Shown here: piece by piece, positions 1-9,295 of the stretch
Position numbering within the stretch: the first letter of the stretch is position 1
Layout of the letters: each line of letters begins with the position of its first letter
Origin: Alphaproteobacteria bacterium
GTDB taxonomy: Bacteria; Pseudomonadota; Alphaproteobacteria; Geminicoccales; Geminicoccaceae
DNA length: 59,389 nt
NCBI GenBank assembly: GCA_026982705.1
Contig: JALSGP010000024.1
Location: 1 to 59,389 of the forward strand
Direction: 5' to 3'
The notes under the pieces: generated by a model
Told to the model about the DNA's origin: nothing
Databases searched by the model: none
What the model saw: the letters and a program-made list of their open reading frames with translations, nothing else
Made by a program: the position numbers and the translations under genes

Positions 1-90
1 GGTTCCGATCCGAGGCGGATGTCCCCGACGGCGGGCCCCTGCTGGGGCGGAATCGCTCGCAGGGGGCGCCCAGGTCCGCGGCGCCGCGCC

Positions 91-127
91 GCCTCGACGC
101 CTTCTTCATCAGGGCAAGTGGCTAGAG
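91..127 (-). repeat. Degenerate terminal CRISPR repeat
   Basis: This copy matches the consensus in its last 27 bases, but its first ten (91-100) match at only about five positions. Terminal degeneration is normally seen at the leader-distal end, which supports leftward transcription. Confidence 0.85.
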
Positions 128-1593
128 GTAGCGCGGCGCCTCGGCCTGCACCCCTCCACGGTAGTCTTAATCCCTTCTTCATCAGGGCAAGTGGCTAGAG
201 GCGGGCGCAGCGGCGGACCATTCGTGTCCGCCGCGTCTTAATCCCTTCTTCATCAGGGCAAGTGGCTAGAGCACCTACCCCGGCGACCGTCTGCTCGGGT
301 CAGGTGGGGTGTCTTAATCCCTTCTTCATCAGGGCAAGTGGCTAGAGGAGGCCACCCCCGCTACAGCGGCGGCGGTGGCCGCCCGTCTTAATCCCTTCTT
401 CATCAGGGCAAATGGCTAGAGGCGTGGGCGGGATCGCCGAGGTGGAGGGGGCCGGTCGTCTTAATCCCTTCTTCATCAGGGCAAGTGGCTAGAGTCGGGA
501 TCGCCTTATGGCGATGCTTGACGAAGCCGAGTCTTAATCCCTTCTTCATCAGGGCAAGTGGCTAGAGGGCATGGATTAAGGTGTCCGTCGATGTGTTCGG
601 CGACAGTCTTAATCCCTTCTTCATCAGGGCAAGTGGCTAGAGACGACATCTCCGACGATGAGCGTGTATCCCACGGTGGGTCTTAATCCCTTCTTCATCA
701 GGGCAAGTGGCTAGAGATACGAAGGGGCGGGTATTCCTCCACCGTCTCGCGTCTTAATCCCTTCTTCATCAGGGCAAGTGGCTAGAGCTTTTTCGCGCGC
801 GCTTTTTCTATGCCATTACACGCGTCTTAATCCCTTCTTCACCAGGGCAAGTGGCTAGAGGAGGGGGCGAGGGCGGGCCTCGCCCGCGCAGACGAGGTCT
901 TAATCCCTTCTTCATCAGGGCAAGTGGCTAGAGTTCACCTTCGTTCCGAAGAACAGGGGGGTGAGGGCGGGTCTTAATCCCTTCTTCATCAGGGCAAGTG
1001 GCTAGAGCTTGAGACCATGCTGTCTCCGCCCAGCCGCGGATGCAGTCTTAATCCCTTCTTCATCAGGGCAAGTGGCTAGAGGGTGGGACCCCAGAATTGC
1101 CCGGGCCCTCCGTCGCGCGTCTTAATCCCTTCTTCATCAGGGCAAGTGGCTAGAGTCACTTTCGTTCCGAAGAATAATAGGGGGGTGAGGGGTCTTAATC
1201 CCTTCTTCATCAGGGCAAGTGGCTAGAGGGCGTCACGATCAAAAAGGAGAAGGTGATGCTCTATGTCTTAATCCCTTCTTCATCAGGGCAAGTGGCTAGA
1301 GGCGCCCGCGCCGCTGAGGGCGGCGGCCTCTGGGAGGTGTCTTAATCCCTTCTTCATCAGGGCAAGTGGCTAGAGGAAGCGCCGCAACCGCATTCCTCCG
1401 CAGTTCTGGAGTCTTAATCCCTTCTTCATCAGGGCAAGTGGCTAGAGTCGTTCTCGTGCCATGAGGTACGCGGACGTGATCTGTCTTAATCCCTTCTTCA
1501 TCAGGGCAAGTGGCTAGAGCGCCGCTGAGGGCGGCGGGCTTTGGGAGGTGCGCCTGGTCTTAATCCCTTCTTCATCAGGGCAAGTGGCTAGAG

Positions 1594-1776
1594 GACGCGC
1601 GTGGGCGCACCTTCCTCCACCTCCTCGCGGTCTTAATCCCTTCTTCATCAGGGCAAGTGGCTAGAGGGACCGGGCGTGGAGCACCGTGCTCCGCGCCCTT
1701 GCCGTCTTAATCCCTTCTTCATCAGGGCAAGTGGCTAGAGGACGCGCGTGGGCGCACCTTCCTCCACCTCCTCGCG
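1594..1776. repeat. Identical CRISPR spacer present twice (1594-1629 and 1741-1776)
   Basis: The 36-bp spacers at 1594-1629 and 1741-1776 are identical, while the spacer between them (1667-1703) is different and not duplicated. This is either repeated acquisition of one protospacer or recombination within the array. Confidence 0.95.
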
Positions 1777-2107
1777 GTCTTAATCCCTTCTTCATCAGGG
1801 CAAGTGGCTAGAGGGTCAGAGGCGCGCGCGAGCACGTGGCCTCCCTGATGTCTTAATCCCTTCTTCATCAGGGCAAGTGGCTAGAGCCCGTGCCGGGCGT
1901 CCATATGATGGGGCACGAGGGCGTCTTAATCCCTTCTTCATCAGGGCAAGTGGCTAGAGTCGGAGAGCAGGGCGATGGCCTCCGCCACCGCCTGCGTCTT
2001 AATCCCTTCTTCATCAGGGCAAGTGGCTAGAGGCGAGCACATACCCGGGATGCCGCATTCTCGGCGCCGGGTCTTAATCCCTTCTTCATCAGGGCAAGTG
2101 GCTAGAG

Positions 2108-2367
2108 TCAGCGCCACCCTTCCCCACCCGTTCTGCATTCTCCTCGTCTTAATCCCTTCTTCATCAGGGCAAGTGGCTAGAGCCATCCCCGCGCCAGCGG
2201 TATGCGGCGCGGGGATTTGTCTTAATCCCTTCTTCATCAGGGCAAGTGGCTAGAGGCCGCGGGGGGACCATAAGAATATGATGCGGCCCGAGGTCTTAAT
2301 CCCTTCTTCATCAGGGCAAGTGGCTAGAGTCAGCGCCACCCTTCCCCACCCGTTCTGCATTCTCCTC
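2108..2367. repeat. Second identical spacer pair (2108-2145 and 2330-2367)
   Basis: The 38-bp spacers at 2108-2145 and 2330-2367 are identical and are separated by two unrelated spacers, so this is not a simple tandem duplication of a multi-unit block. Confidence 0.95.
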
Positions 2368-3369
2368 GTCTTAATCCCTTCTTCATCAGGGCAAGTGGCT
2401 AGAGGAGGCCATCGCCCTGCTCGAAAAGCAGGGCGTCCCGCGTCTTAATCCCTTCTTCATCAGGGCAAGTGGCTAGAGGGGACGGGGAGGGAGGAGAGAG
2501 GCAATGGCTGAGTTCCTGTCTTAATCCCTTCTTCATCAGGGCAAGTGGCTAGAGCTGTCCCGTGCTCAGACGACCCCGAGCAGGACGCCGCGGTCTTAAT
2601 CCCTTCTTCATCAGGGCAAGTGGCTAGAGGCCCTCGAGCGGGCGCGGGCCGAAATCCGTGCCTGCGGTCTTAATCCCTTCTTCATCAGGGCAAGTGGCTA
2701 GAGGGCCCCCGTCCCGCGCACTATCGGGGAGCTCGCCGCGTCTTAATCCCTTCTTCATCAGGGCAAGTGGCTAGAGCGGTGCGGGCATCTGGGAGGCCCG
2801 CACCGACACGAAGTCTTAATCCCTTCTTCATCAGGGCAAGTGGCTAGAGCATCTTTTCCGCTCGCTGGGTGGCGGAGACCGCCCAGCGGTCTTAATCCCT
2901 TCTTCATCAGGGCAAGTGGCTAGAGGCCCGGCCGCCTGGCGCAACCAGCCCTCCCCGGGCGTCTTAATCCCTTCTTCATCAGGGCAAGTGGCTAGAGCCG
3001 CTGGGTGGCGGGGAACGCCCAGCGGGCTTGGCGCCTGTCTTAATCCCTTCTTCATCAGGGCAAGTGGCTAGAGGGGGAGGTGATCCCCGCCGAAGAGGCC
3101 CTGCGGGAGGTGTCTTAATCCCTTCTTCATCAGGGCAAGTGGCTAGAGGCGGGACGAGGCGCTGCCCGCGCGGCGGCACCTCCTGTCTTAATCCCTTCTT
3201 CATCAGGGCAAGTGGCTAGAGGCAGCGGGCGGACCATCTTTTCCGCTCGCTGGGTGGTCTTAATCCCTTCTTCATCAGGGCAAGTGGCTAGAGCGACCTC
3301 CCGCAGCGGGCGGACCATCTTTTCCGCTCGCTGTCTTAATCCCTTCTTCATCAGGGCAAGTGGCTAGAG

Positions 3370-3408
3370 GGGGCCCTTTCTGCCGGCGTAGCTCAGCCGG
3401 AAGAGCGC
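3370..3408 (+). other. CRISPR spacer containing the 5' part of a tRNA
   Basis: Bases 3382-3408 of this 39-bp spacer read as the start of a tRNA: a 7-base acceptor strand GCCGGCG, then TA at positions 8-9, then a D-arm with perfect GCTC/GAGC stem and an AG..GG loop, then GC. The 12 bases before it would be upstream flank. It resembles alphaproteobacterial tRNA-Thr starts but the isotype is uncertain. It is a spacer, not a tRNA gene. The source could be a phage tRNA, an element next to a tRNA, or the host's own gene. Confidence 0.8.
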
Positions 3409-5966
3409 GTCTTAATCCCTTCTTCATCAGGGCAAGTGGCTAGAGGCGATCCGGGCGGTGGCCCCCGAGGTGCTCTCCGGGTCTTAATCCCTTCTTCATC
3501 AGGGCAAGTGGCTAGAGAAGGAGAGAGCTGTGTCAGAATACCTCTCCCCAGGGTCTTAATCCCTTCTTCATCAGGGCAAGTGGCTAGAGCGTGGCCGCGC
3601 TGGCATCATGGGCACGCTGGTCAGCTATGTCTTAATCCCTTCTTCATCAGGGCAAGTGGCTAGAGACATACCGCGCCGGCGCATCCGATATCAGCCTCGC
3701 GTCTTAATCCCTTCTTCATCAGGGCAAGTGGCTAGAGGCCATCCAGATCCCGCCCTCCTTGGCGCGGGCACGGAAGTCTTAATCCCTTCTTCATCAGGGC
3801 AAGTGGCTAGAGGCTCCACCAGATCGCAAGCCATGCGTTACGCGCATGGCGTCTTAATCCCTTCTTCATCAGGGCAAGTGGCTAGAGTCTCGAGGAGGGG
3901 GTGTATACCCTCCTCGGGGCGGATGGGTCTTAATCCCTTCTTCATCAGGGCAAGTGGCTAGAGCTGAGCCCCCCTCCCCGCGCCAGCGGTATGCGGCGCG
4001 TCTTAATCCCTTCTTCATCAGGGCAAGTGGCTAGAGCCGTGCCCGCGCCGTCGAGGGCGCGGGCATCTGGGTCTTAATCCCTTCTTCATCAGGGCAAGTG
4101 GCTAGAGCGTCGAGGGCGCGGGCATCTGGGAGGTCCGCCCCGACGTCTTAATCCCTTCTTCATCAGGGCAAGTGGCTAGAGGCGCCGCAGGGGGAGCGGC
4201 CCTTTGGGAGGTCCGCCTCGTCTTAATCCCTTCTTCATCAGGGCAAGTGGCTAGAGAGAGGCATCGCGCCGCGGGTGGCGCTGCTCCCCGCCAGGTCTTA
4301 ATCCCTTCTTCATCAGGGCAAGTGGCTAGAGCCTCCGCCTCCGCGAGGAGGTTCATCTTCGCCCCGTCCCCGTCTTAATCCCTTCTTCATCAGGGCAAGT
4401 GGCTAGAGCGCCGTCGAGGGCGCGGGCCTCTGGGAGGTCCGCACCGGTCTTAATCCCTTCTTCATCAGGGCAAGTGGCTAGAGGGGTGGGACCACCGGGT
4501 CGCTCGGGCCCTCCGCCGCGGTCTTAATCCCTTCTTCATCAGGGCAAGTGGCTAGAGGCGCTGCTCCCCGTCCACCCCGCCCCCGCCGTCGAGGTCTTAA
4601 TCCCTTCTTCATCAGGGCAAGTGGCTAGAGAGGGCGGTGGGAGGACGACATGGAGCGTGCGGGCGTCCCGTCTTAATCCCTTCTTCATCAGGGCAAGTGG
4701 CTAGAGGCATTCCGCGGCTGGGCTGTGGGCGGGGACGTGGTCCGTCTTAATCCCTTCTTCATCAGGGCAAGTGGCTAGAGACCACCCTCCGGTGGTCCCC
4801 TGTCCGGGGGCGGTGGGTCTTAATCCCTTCTTCATCAGGGCAAGTGGCTAGAGGGGCTGTGGGCGGGGACGTGGTCCCCGCCCTCTCGGTGCTGTCTTAA
4901 TCCCTTCTTCATCAGGGCAAGTGGCTAGAGGCCTCCCGCCGGAGGAGATCCCGGCGGGGGGATGACGTCTTAATCCCTTCTTCATCAGGGCAAGTGGCTA
5001 GAGGTGGGCTCCCGCCCCGCGCTCCATCGGGGAGCTCGCCGCGTCTTAATCCCTTCTTCATCAGGGCAAGTGGCTAGAGGCGCATCGCGCCGCGGGTGGC
5101 GGTGCTCCCCGTCCGGTCTTAATCCCTTCTTCATCAGGGCAAGTGGCTAGAGCCGCTCCCTCGACTGGGGCGAGCTCGCCGCCCGAGCGGTGCGTCTTAA
5201 TCCCTTCTTCATCAGGGCAAGTGGCTAGAGCGCCGCAGAAGGCGTGGGGATTTGGGAGGTCCGCCTCGTCTTAATCCCTTCTTCATCAGGGCAAGTGGCT
5301 AGAGTTGAGCTTCGGCGCCACGTACCAGAACAGCACGTCGCGGTCTTAATCCCTTCTTCATCAGGGCAAGTGGCTAGAGAGATCACGCTGGCCGACACGG
5401 TCAGAGACGCGCGCAAGTCTTAATCCCTTCTTCATCAGGGCAAGTGGCTAGAGGGTGGCGGCTCACCATCTTCCCCCGCCGCCCCGCGGGTCTTAATCCC
5501 TTCTTCATCAGGGCAAGTGGCTAGAGCGGGGCCTCGGGGGTGGATGTCTTCACCCCCGAGGCGTCTTAATCCCTTCTTCATCAGGGCAAGTGGCTAGAGT
5601 TTGTCGAGCTTTCTGATGTCTCTCTTTTGATAATCCGCGTCTTAATCCCTTCTTCATCAGGGCAAGTGGCTAGAGGGCAGCGGTGAAGTACAACTTCGAC
5701 GTAGAATTCCAAGTCTTAATCCCTTCTTCATCAGGGCAAGTGGCTAGAGACTGTGGTGCTGTTATGCCATTATACGCGGATACGTCTTAATCCCTTCTTC
5801 ATCAGGGCAAGTGGCTAGAGTCTGGGGCCCCGCCGGATGGCGGGGCTACTTCTTATATGTCTTAATCCCTTCTTCATCAGGGCAAGTGGCTAGAGGGGCG
5901 CGGGACGAAATCCGCGCCCGCGCCGCCAAGTCTTAATCCCTTCTTCATCAGGGCAAGTGGCTAGAG

Positions 5967-6427
5967 GGACCCCCGTCGGAAAAAGGCCGAACCGCAAGGG
6001 GTTGCGCGGACGGTTGGCCAGAAACGAAACTACAGCAAAAGTTTGGCAAAATCCGCTCCGTCCTCATGCCCTCGCCCGACCGGAGACCGGTCGTCCCTGC
6101 CGGTGATGCACGCTGTCACAGAGCGCCGCTCGTCATTCCCGAACCAAGCGAACCTTAGCGCCCGGCGCCGATCGGGACAAGTCCCCGCGCGGACGCGGCC
6201 CCGGTCGGATCCGGGGGTGGCGGCCCCTCGCGTCTCGCGACGATCCGCGCGGGCACGAGGTCGGGCCGGCGGCAGGAGGATCGGGGACGCCCGGGTGGTG
6301 GCCGCGGGACGTCACATCGCCGGCCCCTCGCACCTCGGTACGGCTCCGTGGAGATCCCCGCCGCGCAAGCTCGCGGGCCCGGCGGCCCGTGGCCACCCGC
6401 TGCGGACGGGACCGCCGCCGGGGCGGC
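5967..6427 (-). promoter_or_regulatory. Probable CRISPR leader and otherwise empty region
   Basis: The 460 bp between the last repeat and the next gene holds no convincing gene. The part next to the array (about 6015-6060) is A/T-richer than its surroundings, with runs such as AAAAGTTTGG, which is typical of leaders and of the promoter that drives the array. No consensus promoter could be assigned with confidence. The remaining part (6150-6427) is G+C-rich, with only low-complexity Arg/Pro-rich frames that I treat as chance ORFs. Confidence 0.55.
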
Positions 6428-7018
6428 TCACCCGCCGGCGACGGTGAAGGGAAGGAGCACCTCGTCGGCCTCGTCGCTGCCGGCATCCCGCACGCGCACG
6501 GCGAGCCGATAGTCGCCGACCGGCAGCCCCTCCAGCTCGAGCCGCAGGAAAACGAAACTCGCCGTATTGGGCGTGCGGGCCCGGAATTCCCATCGGCCGA
6601 AGTCGCGCTGACCACCCAGCACCTCCCCGTCGGCCGAGAGGATGGCCACGTCGGCGGCGAAGCCGTAGACGACGGTCCCGTCCCCGGCGTCCCGGAAGGC
6701 GTAGCCCACCGGCTCCAGATAGACCAGCAGCGGCTCGCCCGGCCGGAAGGTGTGGTCGGGTCGGGGTTCGTAGCTTCCGAAGCTCGCCGGCTCCTCCGCC
6801 ACGAAGGTGGCCTTGCGGATGGCGAGGGGCATGCGGGCGAAGGTCTCGAGATAGGCCGGCTCCAGCGCCGCGAAGGCCTCCCGCCAGTCGCCCGCCGCCA
6901 CCGCCTTTCCGGCGCGTTCCAGCAGGGCCGCCACCTCCTCCTCCCCGGCCCGCGCCGGCATCGCCGCGAGCGCGAGGGCCCCCGCGAGCAGCAGTCCACC
7001 CATGCTCCGCACGATCAT
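6428..7018 (-). CDS. Hypothetical secreted protein
   Basis: A 196-aa protein with an N-terminal signal peptide (about residues 1-24, hydrophobic core LLLAGALALAA, cleavage after PARA). The mature part has a helical segment (25-70) and then a beta-rich region ending in a VGDYRLAVRVRDAGS-like stretch, which looks like an immunoglobulin-like or periplasmic domain. I chose the ATG at 7018 because a strong purine-rich ribosome site (GGAGGGAAGGAG) precedes it and the signal peptide starts there; longer frames upstream have no such support. It lies 62 bp downstream of the BMP-type binding protein on the same strand and may be co-transcribed. I do not recognise the family and assign no function. Confidence 0.8.
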   Translation of the reverse strand: MIVRSMGGLLLAGALALAAMPARAGEEEVAALLERAGKAVAAGDWREAFAALEPAYLETFARMPLAIRKATFVAEEPASFGSYEPRPDHTFRPGEPLLVYLEPVGYAFRDAGDGTVVYGFAADVAILSADGEVLGGQRDFGRWEFRARTPNTASFVFLRLELEGLPVGDYRLAVRVRDAGSDEADEVLLPFTVAGG

Positions 7019-7080
7019 CTCCTTCCCTCCTGCGTCCATCACCGGGAACGGGGCGGACCGTCTCCGTTCCGCCCGGCGTC

Positions 7081-8163
7081 TCACGCCTGCACGCCCTCCA
7101 CGTACCAGTCCATCTTCAGCAGCTCCCCGTCGGAGAGCACCTCCCCCTCCTTCACCCGGAGTCGGCCCTCCCGATCCCGGATGGGACCCGTGAAGGGATG
7201 GAAGCGGCCCTCGAGGATTCCCTCGCGCACCCGCTCCGCCGCCGCGACCACCTCCGCCGGCAGGCGCGGATTGTAGGGGGCGATGCGGATCATGCCCTCC
7301 CTCATGCCCCACCAGATGTCGTGGCTCCGCCAGCTTCCCTCGAGCACCGCCCGGACCCGCTGCACGTAGTAGGGACCCCAGTCGTCGACGATGGCGGTGA
7401 GATGGGCGTTGGGCGCGAATTTCCGCATGTCCGAGGCCTGACCGAAGCCCACCACGCCGCGCTGTTCCGCCACCTGCAGCGGGGCGGCGCTGTCCGTGTG
7501 CTGGGTGATCACGTCGGCGCCCTGGTCGATGAGCGCCTTGGCGGCGTCGGCCTCCTTGGCGGGATCGTACCAGCTGTCCACCCAGACCACCTTGATGCGG
7601 GCATCGGGACGCACCCGCCGCATGGCGAGGGTGAAGGCGTTGATGCCGCGCACCACCTCGGGGATGGGGAAGGAGCCCACGTAGCCGACGATGCCGGTCC
7701 GGGTGACGTGGCCGGCGATGGTGCCGATCACCGCCCGACCCTCGTAGAAGCGGGCGTTGTAGACGGCCACGTTGGGCGCGGTCTTGTAGCCGGTGGCATG
7801 CTCGAACTTCACCTGCGGGAAACGGCGGGCGACGCGGATCACGGCGTTCATGAAGCCGAAGGAGGTGGCGAAGACGATGTCGTGGCCGCCCGCCGCCATC
7901 CGCTGCAGGACGCGCTCGGCATCGGCCCCCTCCCGGACGCTCTCCACATAGCTGGTCTCCACGCGATCTCCCAGTGCCGCCTCCACCTCGCGGCGTCCCA
8001 CATCGTGGCGATAGGTCCAGCCGTGGTCGCCGACGGGACCGACATAGATCCAGCCCGCCCGGACCCGGTCCCGGCCGGCGCGGGCGAGGCCGGGAGCGAG
8101 GGCGAGGGTGCCCGCCGCGGTGGCGGTTCCCAGGAGACGACGGCGCGTGATGGACCAGGACAT
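7081..8163 (-). CDS. BMP-family ABC transporter substrate-binding protein
   Basis: A 360-aa periplasmic binding protein of the basic membrane protein (Bmp/PnrA/Med) family, whose members bind nucleosides, purines or related compounds for ABC import. The N-terminus has a twin-arginine-like motif (TRRRLLGTA) and a hydrophobic stretch ending ARA, so export before binding is expected. Family features visible are GPVGDHGWTYRHDVGR near the start, the ATSFGFMNAV segment, and the ITQHTDSAAP region in the ligand pocket. It starts 13 bp after the stop of the permease gene, so the two form an operon. No ATP-binding subunit and no second permease are adjacent, which is unusual for this class. Confidence 0.93.
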   Translation of the reverse strand: MSWSITRRRLLGTATAAGTLALAPGLARAGRDRVRAGWIYVGPVGDHGWTYRHDVGRREVEAALGDRVETSYVESVREGADAERVLQRMAAGGHDIVFATSFGFMNAVIRVARRFPQVKFEHATGYKTAPNVAVYNARFYEGRAVIGTIAGHVTRTGIVGYVGSFPIPEVVRGINAFTLAMRRVRPDARIKVVWVDSWYDPAKEADAAKALIDQGADVITQHTDSAAPLQVAEQRGVVGFGQASDMRKFAPNAHLTAIVDDWGPYYVQRVRAVLEGSWRSHDIWWGMREGMIRIAPYNPRLPAEVVAAAERVREGILEGRFHPFTGPIRDREGRLRVKEGEVLSDGELLKMDWYVEGVQA

Positions 8164-8176
8164 GGCGTTCCTCCTC

Positions 8177-9103
8177 TCAGGACGGGGGCAGGAAGGGTCT
8201 GCCGAGACAGGCGGGTGCCTCCAGCCGGCGCCGCCACGGCCCGGCGTGGATCAGCACCAGCACCAGGATCGTGGCGAGATAGGGGAGCATGGAGAGATAC
8301 TGGGAGGGAATGGCCACCAGCCCCAGTCCCTGGGCGTGGAGCTGGAGGATGCCGACGCCGCCGAACAGCAGGGCGCCGGCCAGCACCCGCCACGGCCGCC
8401 AGGCGGCGAACACCACCAGCGCCAGCGCGATCCAGCCGCGGCCGGCGGTCATGCCCTCCACCCACATGGGGGTGTAGACCAGCGACAGGAAGCCGCCGGC
8501 GAGACCGGCCGTCGCACCGCCGAACAGCACCGCCAGCAGGCGCACCCGCCGCACCGGATGGCCCAGGGCATGCGCCGCCTCGTGGTTCTCGCCGCAGGCC
8601 CGCAGCACCGTGCCGGCGCGGGTGCGGAAGAGGAAGAGCGCGGTGGCCGGTACCAGCAGCCAGGCGAGATAGACCAGCGGGTCGTGGCCGAAGAGGAGCG
8701 GCCCCACCACCGGCAGCTCCCGCAGGCCCTCGGGGAAGAGGGGCGCCAGTCGGGAGACGCTCCGCCCCACCAGCGGCTGGCCCGCGAGGGCCGTGAGACC
8801 GGTGCCGAAGATGGTGAGGGCCAGTCCCGTGGCCACCTGGTTGGCCAGCAGGAACAGGGCGAGCAGCGCGAAGACCAGGGCGAGCCCCATGCCGGCCAGG
8901 GCCGCCGCCAGCACGCCGGCGAGGGGCGTGCCGGTCGCGAGGGCGGCGGCGAAACCGGCCACCGCCCCGGCCAGCATCATCCCCTCCACCCCGAGGTTGA
9001 GCACGCCCGCCCGCTCCACCACCAGCTCTCCGATGGCCGCCAGCAGGAGCGGCGTCGCCGCCATGACGACGCTCACCGCCGTGGCCACCACCATCTCCGA
9101 CAC
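8177..9103 (-). CDS. ABC transporter permease (BMP/nucleoside type)
   Basis: About 308 aa and strongly hydrophobic, with roughly eight to ten membrane segments. The GELVVERAGVLNLGVEGMML region near residue 25 is the hallmark of the inner-membrane permeases (YufQ/NupC-like, BPD_transp_2 fold) that work with BMP binding proteins. I prefer the GTG at 9103 (GGGAC ribosome-site-like sequence 7 bp upstream); an ATG at 9094 is the alternative. Normally two such permeases and one ATPase accompany the binding protein; only this one is here, so either the missing parts are encoded elsewhere or the transporter is incomplete. Confidence 0.9.
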   Translation of the reverse strand: MSEMVVATAVSVVMAATPLLLAAIGELVVERAGVLNLGVEGMMLAGAVAGFAAALATGTPLAGVLAAALAGMGLALVFALLALFLLANQVATGLALTIFGTGLTALAGQPLVGRSVSRLAPLFPEGLRELPVVGPLLFGHDPLVYLAWLLVPATALFLFRTRAGTVLRACGENHEAAHALGHPVRRVRLLAVLFGGATAGLAGGFLSLVYTPMWVEGMTAGRGWIALALVVFAAWRPWRVLAGALLFGGVGILQLHAQGLGLVAIPSQYLSMLPYLATILVLVLIHAGPWRRRLEAPACLGRPFLPPS

Positions 9104-9295
9104 CGCTGCGTCCCGCCGTGCTCCCTGCGCGCCGCGATCCAAGCACCGGGGCGCGCGTCCGACAACCACCGCCGGCGCCCGGTCGCACATCCGTCGCCAT
9201 CCGTGGCACGGCGCGCGCGTTGACGCTCGCCGGAGCCGCTGCTAGCGGGGGCCCACCGTCCGGGCGACGGCGGGCCGAAAGGGGAGGATCGGCCG

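Larger units (their letters stand above)
91..5966 (-). CRISPR. CRISPR array, 80 repeats of 37 bp and 79 spacers
   Basis: A 37-bp repeat, read on the plus strand as GTCTTAATCC (first ten bases) through GGCTAGAG (last eight), recurs every 71-78 bp from 91 to 5966. I located 80 copies; spacers are mostly 34-40 bp. The leftmost copy (91-127) keeps its last 27 bases but only about half of the first ten, and single-base variants sit near the left end (copies at 385 and 824). Both fit an old, leader-distal left end. Read leftward, each repeat ends in ATTAAGAC, a plausible 8-nt crRNA 5' handle, so I infer transcription on the minus strand from a leader right of 5966. The repeat has only a short internal inverted repeat (CCCT/AGGG). 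No cas gene is visible, so the subtype is undetermined. Confidence 0.98.

Noticed and set aside
3382-3408. A tRNA gene
   Set aside because: Only 27 bases of the 5' side are present before the next CRISPR repeat; there is no anticodon arm, T-arm or 3' end.
1941-5416. Proteins of 60-120 aa across the CRISPR array with repeated VLIPSSSGQVAR or LATCPDEEGIKT segments
   Set aside because: They are translations of the CRISPR repeat itself; the spacers between vary and there is no gene structure.
6043-6447. A 134-aa Arg/Pro-rich protein right of the array
   Set aside because: Low complexity, no ribosome site, overlaps the leader and the end of the 6428-7018 gene, and has no recognisable domain.
7043-7080. 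A terminator after the BMP gene
   Set aside because: The inverted repeat is imperfect (several mismatches), so I did not list it as a feature.
7198-8796. Very long open frames opposite the BMP and permease genes
   Set aside because: At about 70% G+C the antisense frames of real genes stay open; compositions are His/Gly/Arg-rich and domain-free.
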